In this document: positions 44,617 to 51,612 of the stretch, piece by piece | How positions within the stretch are numbered: the first letter of the stretch is position 1 | Layout: every line of letters begins with the position of its first letter | DNA from: Dehalobacterium sp040766325 | GTDB taxonomy: Bacteria; Bacillota; Dehalobacteriia; Dehalobacteriales; Dehalobacteriaceae | NCBI GenBank assembly: GCA_040766325.1 | Contig: JAXGQR010000008.1 | Coordinates: 87,795-151,794, forward strand | Reading direction: 5' to 3' | Length of the DNA stretch: 64,000 nt | The notes under the pieces: model-generated | Databases searched by the model: none | What the model saw: only the letters and a program-made list of their open reading frames with translations | Told to the model about the DNA's origin: nothing | Made by a program: the position numbers and the translations under genes

Positions 44617-45759
44617 ATGATATATTTCGATAATGCTGCAACATCCTGGCCCAAACGGAGTCTGTTTACCAGGCAGTAGATCAATGCCTGCGAAAAAAGG
44701 AGCTAATCCCAGCCGTTCAGGCCATCATATGTCATTGATGGCAGGACAAGTGGTTTTGGAAACACGCGCATTAGTTGCCCAATTATTCAATATTCCGAAC
44801 TCAAAACGTGTAATTTTTACTTGCAATGCTACAGAAAGCCTTAACCTGGGGTTAAAGGAATTTTACAACCAGGGGATCATGTCGTGACCGGTTCTTTAGA
44901 ACATAATTCTGTGACCCGGCCTTTATCAATGATGGCAAAAAAAGGTATAGAAGTTACCAAATTGACATCTTCTATATCTCAGGGACTGGATCCGCGGCAA
45001 GTGGCATCGGCGATACAGAAAAATACCCGTTTGATCATCATCAGCCATGCCTCAAATGTGACCGGTGTTTTGCATCCCATTGGTGCAATCGCTAAAATAG
45101 CCCGGAAAAAAGGCGTATTATTAATGGTAGACGCTGCCCAAACAGCCGGCTCTTTTCCCCTTGATGTTCAGACCATGGGTATCGATTTACTCGCTTTTAC
45201 CGGGCATAAAAGTCTTTTGGGACCACAAGGAACAGGGGGATTGTATATTCGCGAAGGTCTCAGTTTGGCACCCCTGAAGGAAGGTGGCACCGGGGGAAAC
45301 TCGGAATCTTCTTTACAACCTGAAGAATGTCCGGATCGTTATGAAAGTGGCACCCTTAACACCCCTGGTCTTGCCGGTTTAGGGGCAGGGATAAAGTTTA
45401 TATTTGAAGTTGGATTAGCTCAGATTCGGGAGAAGGAAAGGGTATTAACCGAAAAATTAATAGAAGGCTTGGAAAGCATCCCAGGTGTTCTCTTGTTTGG
45501 ACCTAAACGGGGCCAGGAAAGAGCCCCCTTAATCTCTTTTAATATTGCGGATAGAGAACCTGCAGAAGTATCTTTTCTCCTGGACAAAGTTTTCAATATT
45601 GCAACGAGATCCGGTCTTCACTGCGCACCTGACGCTCACCTAACCATAGGGACATTCCCTCAAGGTACGGTACGCTTGAGTCTGGGATATTTTAACACGT
45701 TAGATGAAGTAAATCGTACTTTGGAAGCTATTTCATCTATTGCCTCCAATCATATTTAA
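44617..45759 (+). pseudogene. Cysteine desulfurase family protein, three frameshifts
   Basis: PLP-dependent enzyme that removes sulfur from cysteine. From ATG 44617 the product reads MIYFDNAATSWPKP, then three single-base deletions break the frame: C run near 44655, A run near 44698, A run near 44857. With these repaired the protein is about 380 residues, normal for this class V aminotransferase group. It has FTCNATESLNLGLKG, GSLEHNSVTRPL, DAAQTAGSFPLDV, the PLP lysine in FTGHKSLLGPQGTGG, YESGTLNTPGLAGL, and RSGLHCAPDAH with the catalytic cysteine. The part after 44884 is open. Its place behind fdhD suggests it feeds FdhD. Likely an intact gene with errors, but a real pseudogene is not excluded. 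Confidence 0.85.
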
Positions 45760-45791
45760 ATAGAACCGAAACGAAATTTATTTATTATAAG

Positions 45792-45836
45792 AGCTGATAA
45801 CAAGGTATGTACCTGACAAAATCAGCTTTTTTTATA
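45792..45836 (+). terminator. Intrinsic terminator after the cysteine desulfurase gene
   Basis: AGCTGAT at 45792 pairs with ATCAGCT at 45821, with a smaller GGTA/TACC stem inside, followed by seven T. Confidence 0.85.
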
Positions 45837-46024
45837 TAAAAGCAAAATAAGGTGAAGATTAAATATTGAATGTTTCTTTATAAAAATGTTATTATTCATA
45901 GTAATGAGAAATCAGTGGAGTCAAACAGATAATAAAAGCGATAGTGCTAATTATTTTTCTTTTATAAGAGGAAATAACAGATCTATCGCGAAAAAATAAT
46001 TAATACAAGAAAGGAGTGAGAAGA

Positions 46025-46330
46025 ATGGAAGAACAAAAATATGCAGCAAATCCAGAAAACCCAGTAAACCCAGCAAACCAAGGAACAACTTGGGATTTCT
46101 CAGAGGTTAAAGCGTTTCTTGAAGTTACTTTGGATCAAGGAAGTAAACTGCTGAAAGATTTATCCCAGAAACCTTTTGAAAGTGGAGACGTATTATTGAA
46201 AAAAGCAGAAGATTACAGCAAAAAAGCTGTAGATAAGAGCACAGATGCTATAAAGCAACATCCGCTGATCACATTACTAGTAGCCTTTGGATTAGGTTTC
46301 TTGGTGGTAAAACTACTAAAAAGGAAGTAA
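46025..46330 (+). CDS. Small membrane-anchored protein (ElaB/YqjD-like pattern)
   Basis: 101 residues from ATG 46025 (AAGGAG at 46011-46016). The N-terminus is polar with N-P repeats (NPENPVNPANQ), the middle is an amphipathic lysine-rich helix (LKKAEDYSKKAVDKS), and the end is one membrane helix then KLLKRK. This resembles DUF883/ElaB-YqjD proteins, which have a C-terminal anchor and are linked to stress or stationary phase. It heads a run of three small membrane genes. Match is by pattern only. Confidence 0.7.
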   Translation: MEEQKYAANPENPVNPANQGTTWDFSEVKAFLEVTLDQGSKLLKDLSQKPFESGDVLLKKAEDYSKKAVDKSTDAIKQHPLITLLVAFGLGFLVVKLLKRK

Positions 46331-46331
46331 A

Positions 46332-46610
46332 ATGATGAACAGTATTGCAGAATTCTTAATTCAAGTAACAAATCTTATTGAAGCGGAATTTACCCTAATG
46401 CAAGGAAAAGCAATAAACACGGCTATTGCTTTGGTAATGTTCATTGCCGCCGGTGTGTTATGCTTGGTAGCATTGCTCTTTGGTGTGTGGGGCATTTATT
46501 TGGGACTTAGTCTCTTAATGCCACGTTTTCTCGTTGCTTTTCTTATGGCAGCTGTAGCCTTGATCATGGGAGGGGGGCTGTTCCTATGGGGCAAGAAAAA
46601 ACTGTCCTAA
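46332..46610 (+). CDS. Two-helix membrane protein (YqjE / holin-X-like)
   Basis: 92 residues. Two strong hydrophobic helices (about 30-55 and 60-82) with an amphipathic N-terminus (FLIQVTNLIEAEFTLM) and a basic end (WGKKKLS). This is the pattern of the YqjE/phage-holin-superfamily III-like small proteins that often follow YqjD-type genes. Starts one base after its neighbour's stop and overlaps the next gene, so it is in an operon. Confidence 0.7.
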   Translation: MMNSIAEFLIQVTNLIEAEFTLMQGKAINTAIALVMFIAAGVLCLVALLFGVWGIYLGLSLLMPRFLVAFLMAAVALIMGGGLFLWGKKKLS

Positions 46611-46822
46611 GCGTGGAGGAAGCTAAGGAACAACTGCGCTTATCGGCTTCTCAAGTTAATTTCAAGGAAATTTGGACCGATAACATGTGGCCCATAACCA
46701 TAGGAAGTATTGCTGCGGGAGCGGTTGCCGCTAAAACAAGAAGTGTTTCATTGGTCTTGACAGGAATAAGTTTTACAATGATTAGAAAGCTGATAAATAA
46801 GATTCGGAATAATGGATGTTGA
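46586..46822 (+). CDS. Small hypothetical membrane-associated protein
   Basis: 78 residues; overlaps the previous gene by 25 bases. The N-terminal half is charged (LSVEEAKEQLRLSASQ), followed by one weak helix with glycine and alanine (ITIGSIAAGAVAA) and a second (VSLVLTGISFTMI), basic at the end. Position is that of the third gene in yqjD-yqjE-type clusters; no sequence family recognised. Confidence 0.65.
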   Translation: MGQEKTVLSVEEAKEQLRLSASQVNFKEIWTDNMWPITIGSIAAGAVAAKTRSVSLVLTGISFTMIRKLINKIRNNGC

Positions 46823-46856
46823 TTTTAATCATGGTGAATCTGGTCCCGTCAATATA

Positions 46857-46900
46857 AAAGGGGTGCAGCGAAAGATATCTTTCATGCACTTCTTTTTTTT
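46857..46900 (+). terminator. Strong intrinsic terminator
   Basis: GGGGTGCA and TGCACTTC flank the palindrome GAAAGATATCTTTC, making a long stem followed by eight T. It ends the small membrane-protein operon. Confidence 0.9.
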
Positions 46901-46922
46901 GGATTAATTACGTATCTGTCTA

Positions 46923-46952
46923 TTGATATCGTTATACATATTGGGGTACAAT
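46923..46952 (+). promoter_or_regulatory. Probable promoter of the Moco biosynthesis operon
   Basis: TTGATA at 46923-46928, 18-base spacer, TACAAT at 46947-46952. The transcript would start near 46959, right at the structured leader. Confidence 0.65.
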
Positions 46953-46958
46953 ATAAGA

Positions 46959-47211
46959 GTCAGTGAAGCATCGGACTGTTGACTAGCTGACCCGGTCGAA
47001 GATGACCACAATTGCATACCTGTTCTCCGAGCCTGAATGTCCTAAGGCAAGCAGCTTAAAATGCTATGGATATCAGGCCTGGATTTGAGATCCACGGAGT
47101 AAGAGTAGAAATACTCTTGCTTGCTGATTATTGCGAAGGAGATGCATGATATCCGTTTTTAATAACGGTCTAATTGTCTGCATTTCCGTGCAGGCTTTTT
47201 TATTTTTTTCT
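46959..47211 (+). ncRNA. Probable Moco (molybdenum cofactor) riboswitch with terminator
   Basis: A 285-base leader lies before moeA. It contains the block TTCTCCGAGCCTGA, which resembles the conserved core I know from the MOCO RNA motif. Several stems can be drawn: GTCAG/CTGAC near 46961 and 46986, GGTC/GACC near 46995, GCCTGA..TCC with GGATATCAGGC (about 47030-47080), and AAGAGTA/TACTCTT capped by a GAAA tetraloop (about 47101-47118). Downstream is a terminator hairpin GTCTGCA/TGCAGGC (47176-47195) followed by T runs, a suitable expression platform. Moco riboswitches typically control molybdenum cofactor genes, as here. The gene context and tetraloop support it; a covariance search was not possible. 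Confidence 0.7.
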
Positions 47212-47242
47212 TACTGGAAAGGAATTTAATCTGGAGGTAACT

Positions 47243-48463
47243 TTGAAAACAAAAATTTCATTAGAAGAAGCTTTGGAAAGCTTGTTATCTTATTGTCGCC
47301 TTAAAGAAACAGAATATTGTCCACTTGATGACGCCTTAGGAAGGATTCTGGGAAAGGATTTAACAGCTCGTGAAAATATCCCGCCTTTTGACCGATCACC
47401 CTATGATGGCTTTGCTTTTCGTGCTATAGATACAGTAACGGCAACGAAGGAACATCCGGTGGTCCTTAAAGTAATTGAGGAAATCCCTGCCGGTCATATG
47501 CCTCAGCATCGGGTGCAGGAAGGCGAGAGTGCAAAAATTCTTACCGGTGCCGCCATCCCTGAAGGTGCCGACAATGTTATTCCTTTTGAAAAGACAGTGT
47601 TTCAGGACGACCATGTTACTATTTTTCATGCTGGACGATCCGGGAATAATATTGTGCCTGCCGGCGAAGATATCGCTCAAGGAACCGTCTTTGCTCAAAA
47701 AGGCACGGTAGTATCTCCTCCTTTGATGGGTCTTATGGCTGCTTTGGGGCTTACCCAAATTCTTGTTTATTGTCGTCCTAAAGTAGCCGTACTTAGCACG
47801 GGAGATGAACTATTAAATCCATCTGATGTTCTTGTGCCCGGGAAAATACGAAATAGCAATAGTTGCACCTTAATGGGCTATATTAAAGAGATGGGGGCAG
47901 AACCGGTTATGTTAGGTTTAGCTCGTGATCGGGTGGAAGAAGTAGCAGATCTTATGAAACAAGGTTTGTCTCAAGCCGATATAGTTCTTTCAACAGGGGG
48001 GGTCTCAGTAGGGGATTACGATGTGGTCAAGGATGCATATCCTCTGATAGGAGCGGAAACCTTATATTGGAAGCTGAATATGAAACCGGGGTCACCTACG
48101 GTAGCGGCCGTAAAGGATGGCAAAATTCTCTTGGGCTTATCCGGTAATCCGGCATCAGCCATGGTCATATTCCAATTAATGGCAATGCCTTGTATTAAAA
48201 AGATGTCCGGACAGCAGAATTATCAGCACAAAAAACTGGAAGTGTTTTTAAAGCGAGACTTTCAAAAAAAGAGCCCGAATCGGCGATTTTTGCGCGGTAG
48301 GCTGATCTTTGAGGGCGGAAAATTATTTTTGGATACCACCGGTGACCAGGGCAACGGCATTTTAAGCTCCATGGTGGGGAGCAATCTCCTGGCGGATATT
48401 CCCGCAGGGAGTGGTCCACTAGCATCCGGGGAAAAATTAAACGCGTATTTGATTCAACCATAG
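47243..48463 (+). CDS. moeA: Molybdopterin molybdenumtransferase
   Basis: 406 residues from TTG 47243, chosen because GGAGG at 47233-47237 is well spaced; the frame upstream overlaps the riboswitch terminator and is unlikely. Inserts molybdate (or tungstate) into adenylylated molybdopterin. Family blocks: LKTKISLEEALESLL, NIPPFDRSPYDGFAFRA, EIPAGHMPQH, ILTGAAIPEGADNVIPFE, VLSTGDELLNP, LSTGGVSVGDYDVV, MKPGSPTVAA, and LLGLSGNPASAMVIF. First gene of the moeA-moaA-mobB-MOSC-mobA operon. Confidence 0.95.
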   Translation: MKTKISLEEALESLLSYCRLKETEYCPLDDALGRILGKDLTARENIPPFDRSPYDGFAFRAIDTVTATKEHPVVLKVIEEIPAGHMPQHRVQEGESAKILTGAAIPEGADNVIPFEKTVFQDDHVTIFHAGRSGNNIVPAGEDIAQGTVFAQKGTVVSPPLMGLMAALGLTQILVYCRPKVAVLSTGDELLNPSDVLVPGKIRNSNSCTLMGYIKEMGAEPVMLGLARDRVEEVADLMKQGLSQADIVLSTGGVSVGDYDVVKDAYPLIGAETLYWKLNMKPGSPTVAAVKDGKILLGLSGNPASAMVIFQLMAMPCIKKMSGQQNYQHKKLEVFLKRDFQKKSPNRRFLRGRLIFEGGKLFLDTTGDQGNGILSSMVGSNLLADIPAGSGPLASGEKLNAYLIQP

Positions 48464-48515
48464 AAGAAATAGATTTAGCATATTTCAAGGCAGGCACGAG
48501 TGGGAGGGAAACAGA

Positions 48516-49478
48516 ATGATTGACAAATATGGTCGGAAAATTAATTATTTAAGGATATCCGTGACAGATTTGTGTAATTTGAAATGCCAATACTGTATGC
48601 CTCCTCAGGGAGTAAAGAAAAAAAGCCATCAGGAAATTTTGCGCATTGAAACCATAGAGAAGATTGCCCAAGCGGCGGTGAATATTGGCATTAGTAAAAT
48701 CAGGCTGACCGGCGGTGAACCATTGGTTCGCAGGGGCATTATTGATCTGGTTGCTAGGATATCCCAGCTTAAATCCAAGGGACTGGAGGAATTAGTTCTA
48801 ACCACCAATGGAATTTTACTTGAACGTTATGCCGGAGACTTAAAAAAAGCGGGCTTAACCCGTGTTAATATTAGCCTGGATACTTTAAATCCGGAGAAAT
48901 ATAAGAATATAACCCGTGGTGGGGATTTGGAACAGGTGCTAAAAGGGATTGAAGCGGCTAAAAAGGAAGACCTAAGTCCGATCAAAATTAATGTGGTGCT
49001 CATCGGAGGCGTTAATGATGATGAAATCGTTGATTTTGTGCATTTGACTAAGGATCAGGAGCTTGAAGTTCGTTTTATTGAACTAATGCCTTTAGGAGAA
49101 GCTAGTGATTGGGATAAAAATCATTTTATTTCGGGAGAAGAAATTTTATATCGGGTGCCCCAATTGATTCCTCTGCCCTTAAGAGGAAAAAGCAGTGTAG
49201 CCCGTCTTTTTAAACTTCCTAACAGTAAAGGAAGGGTTGGCATCATCAGTCCTTTAAGCAACCATTTTTGCCACTCCTGCAACCGGGTGCGCATCACGGC
49301 TGACGGCAAGCTTAAACCTTGTCTTCATGGTAACCGGGAATTCGATATTCGAGATTATGATGAGGAGCATTTGGAGCAGTTTCTTTTGGACGGAATTTAT
49401 GGAAAACCTATGAAACACAACATTTTGAACAAAGATTATATCCCGATAGCAAGAAACATGAATGAAATAGGAGGATAA
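48516..49478 (+). CDS. moaA: GTP 3',8-cyclase
   Basis: 320 residues. Radical SAM enzyme that starts Moco synthesis from GTP. N-terminal [4Fe-4S] motif in DLCNLKCQYCMPP near residues 19-30; RLTGGEPLVRRGI; second cluster in FCHSCNRVRITADGKLKPC near 250-267; and the functional C-terminal Gly-Gly (NEIGG). GGGAGGG before the ATG. moaC and the molybdopterin synthase genes are not here. Confidence 0.96.
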   Translation: MIDKYGRKINYLRISVTDLCNLKCQYCMPPQGVKKKSHQEILRIETIEKIAQAAVNIGISKIRLTGGEPLVRRGIIDLVARISQLKSKGLEELVLTTNGILLERYAGDLKKAGLTRVNISLDTLNPEKYKNITRGGDLEQVLKGIEAAKKEDLSPIKINVVLIGGVNDDEIVDFVHLTKDQELEVRFIELMPLGEASDWDKNHFISGEEILYRVPQLIPLPLRGKSSVARLFKLPNSKGRVGIISPLSNHFCHSCNRVRITADGKLKPCLHGNREFDIRDYDEEHLEQFLLDGIYGKPMKHNILNKDYIPIARNMNEIGG

Positions 49479-49481
49479 AGT

Positions 49482-49995
49482 ATGGCCAACATTCCGGTAA
49501 TTTCTTTCGTGGGAAAATCCAGGTCCGGTAAAACCACCTTATTGGAAAAGATCATCAGGGAATTAAAATCCAAGGGGATTAAACTAGCGATCATCAAACA
49601 TGATACTCATCAATTTGAGATCGACCATCCGGGAAAAGATACCTGGCGTCATGGAAAAGCAGGGGCAGATATTGTAGCGATTTCGTCACCTGAAAAAATG
49701 GCCATAATTGAAAAAGGGAACGGGAAATGACTCTGGATGAGGTTATTGCCCGCATTCCTCCTGTAGATATCATTATTACTGAAGGATATAGCCAAGAAAA
49801 AAACCCAAGATTGAGGTATTTCGTTCCGAGGCCCATCAAAAGCTTCTAGGCCCTACTGAGGAATTGTTGGCTATTGCCAGCGATATTCCTTGGGAGATTG
49901 GAGTGCCTTGTTATCACATTGATGATGTTCAGGGTATAGCAGGGGAAATCGAAAAATATATTCATTCTTTTGCCAATAAAAAGGATCAATATTAA
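49482..49995 (+). pseudogene. mobB: Molybdopterin-guanine dinucleotide biosynthesis protein B, two frameshifts
   Basis: GTP-binding adapter for MobA. The N-terminus is open: P-loop in SFVGKSRSGKTTLLEKII, then LAIIKHDTHQFEIDHPGKDTWRH. The frame breaks near 49725 (after EKGNGK) and again in an A run near 49800; restoring one base at each gives TLDEVIARIPPVDIIITEGY and then EVFRSEAHQKLL through to TAA at 49993. The repaired protein is about 171 residues, the normal length. Four bases after moaA. Probably an intact gene with sequence errors. Confidence 0.85.
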
Positions 49996-50006
49996 GGAGA
50001 ATTTAT

Positions 50007-50447
50007 ATGGGAGAAATAGTCGCTGTGTGTTCCAGTGAAAAAAAGGGAGAGCGTAAAAAGAGAATACCGTTCGGTCGTCTACTTGTTGATTTTGGATTGG
50101 AAGGAGATGCCCATGGGGGACCATGGCATCGACAAGTAAGTCTTTTGGCCATGGAGAGCATCGCTAAAATGCGCGCCCAAGGGCTGGATGTAAATCCGGG
50201 GGATTTTGCTGAAAATTTAACGACAAAAGGGATCGATCTAGTTTCTCTGCCTATTGGTACCAAGCTTCGCGTGGGTAAAACAGCAATAGGAGAAGTCACC
50301 CAGATTGGCAAGGAATGTCATCATAAATGTGCCATCTACTATCAAGCCGGTGATTGTGTAATGCCCAAAGAAGGGATTTTTATCAAAATATTACAGGCAG
50401 GGGAAGTTCGAGAAGGAGATTCAATTGAAATTATAGAAAAATCATAG
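50007..50447 (+). CDS. MOSC domain protein
   Basis: 146 residues: a stand-alone MOSC domain. Typical are FGLEGDAHGGPWHRQVSLL, NPGDFAENLTTKGIDL, LPIGTKLRVG, and the conserved cysteine in IGKECHHKCAIYYQAGDCVMPKEGIF. MOSC domains bind molybdenum cofactor or carry sulfur. In the Moco operon, between mobB and mobA, it probably handles the cofactor; in other bacteria a similar protein is fused to MoaC or MobA-type enzymes. Confidence 0.92.
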   Translation: MGEIVAVCSSEKKGERKKRIPFGRLLVDFGLEGDAHGGPWHRQVSLLAMESIAKMRAQGLDVNPGDFAENLTTKGIDLVSLPIGTKLRVGKTAIGEVTQIGKECHHKCAIYYQAGDCVMPKEGIFIKILQAGEVREGDSIEIIEKS

Positions 50448-50479
50448 AGGCAAGTCTTTCCTTTGAGAGGGGTTGGACA

Positions 50480-51097
50480 ATGAAGATAAGCGGCATTATT
50501 CTTGCGGGAGGCAAAAGCCGGCGTATGGGACAGGATAAAACCCTGATGACTATTAATAATGAAACCTTAATCGAGCACACGGTAAAGGAATTAAAGCATG
50601 TTACAGATGAAATTATTATCGCCGGTAATCACAGGGATAAATATCAATTTTCCGGGATTAGAGAAGTGGTGGATCTTTACCCTGGCAAAGGCCCTTTAGC
50701 CGGTATCCATGCCGGATTAAATGCTGCCAAGAATGAGTATGCTTTCGTTGTATCTTCCGATATGCCTTTATTTCAAGGGAAATTGGTAACTTTTCTTGCG
50801 GAGAAAAAAGAGACATATGATGTGGTGGTACCGAAACCCTTTGGTTATTGGGAACCTCTTTGTGCCCTTTATGCCAAAAGATGTCTACCTGTCATAGAAA
50901 AATATCTTCGTGATTATGATCATGCTGTAGCAGCCTTTCATTTTTATCCTAAGGTGCAGGTTTTAGAAATAAATGAAAAAGAGTTGCAAGAATCCGGTTA
51001 TATGAAAGATTTTTTTTATAACATGAATACCCCTGAGGATTATCGGATTTTAAAAAAAGGCGGAAATCTAAAAGAAAATATCAAAAGTAATTTTTAA
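50480..51097 (+). CDS. mobA: Molybdenum cofactor guanylyltransferase
   Basis: 205 residues. Adds GMP to Moco to make the MGD form used by formate dehydrogenases. Has GIILAGGKSRRMGQDKTLM at the N-terminus, YPGKGPLAGIHAGL, and the metal-binding aspartate in VVSSDMPLF. N-TP-ED block (NMNTPEDYRIL) at the end. GAGAGGGG is upstream. Confidence 0.95.
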   Translation: MKISGIILAGGKSRRMGQDKTLMTINNETLIEHTVKELKHVTDEIIIAGNHRDKYQFSGIREVVDLYPGKGPLAGIHAGLNAAKNEYAFVVSSDMPLFQGKLVTFLAEKKETYDVVVPKPFGYWEPLCALYAKRCLPVIEKYLRDYDHAVAAFHFYPKVQVLEINEKELQESGYMKDFFYNMNTPEDYRILKKGGNLKENIKSNF

Positions 51098-51155
51098 GAA
51101 ATGCATATAGTAAAAAAAGGTGTTATAATAGATAGGAGAAGCAGGAGGAATGAAC

Positions 51156-51449
51156 ATGAGTGATACCAAACTAGGAGAAATTTTACGAGAGGTTCATCAG
51201 GTGGTCTTAGCACGTCAAGAAAAAATGCCTGAAGGATCTTATACCACCTATTTGTTCGAAAAAGGCCAGGACAAGATTTTAAAAAAGGTGGGAGAGGAAG
51301 CAGCAGAAGTTATTATTGCATCAAAAAATAATGATAAGGCCGAAGTGATTTACGAAAGTGCTGATCTGCTTTACCATCTATTAGTACTTTTTACTTACCA
51401 TAATATAGAATTGGATGAAATTGCTCAGGAGTTGTTGAGCAGACGGTAA
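51156..51449 (+). CDS. hisE: Phosphoribosyl-ATP pyrophosphatase
   Basis: 97 residues from ATG 51156 (CAGGAGG well spaced); ATG 51150 is too close to the site. Second step of histidine synthesis. Motifs: EGSYTTYLFEKGQDKILKKVGEEAAEVIIASKN and YESADLLYHLLVLF, the all-alpha MazG-like fold with acidic metal ligands. Stand-alone and 7.6 kb from the his operon, where hisI is fused to hisF instead. Confidence 0.95.
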   Translation: MSDTKLGEILREVHQVVLARQEKMPEGSYTTYLFEKGQDKILKKVGEEAAEVIIASKNNDKAEVIYESADLLYHLLVLFTYHNIELDEIAQELLSRR

Positions 51450-51490
51450 TTTAATTGCCAATTGTAGATTAGATATGGCTAGAATAATGG

Positions 51491-51519
51491 GAAACCGGCC
51501 TAAAGAGGCTGGTTTTTTA
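51491..51519 (+). terminator. Intrinsic terminator after hisE
   Basis: AAACCGGCC, loop TAAAGA, GGCTGGTTTTTTAA: an eight-base stem and six T. Confidence 0.88.
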
Positions 51520-51612
51520 ATACTTGCGCAAGCTAATTTTTCAGCCGGTTTTCAAAGAATATCATCCTTGTCCGGCGAAAATTAGTCGGCTATCGATTTT
51601 GAGGAGGACACA

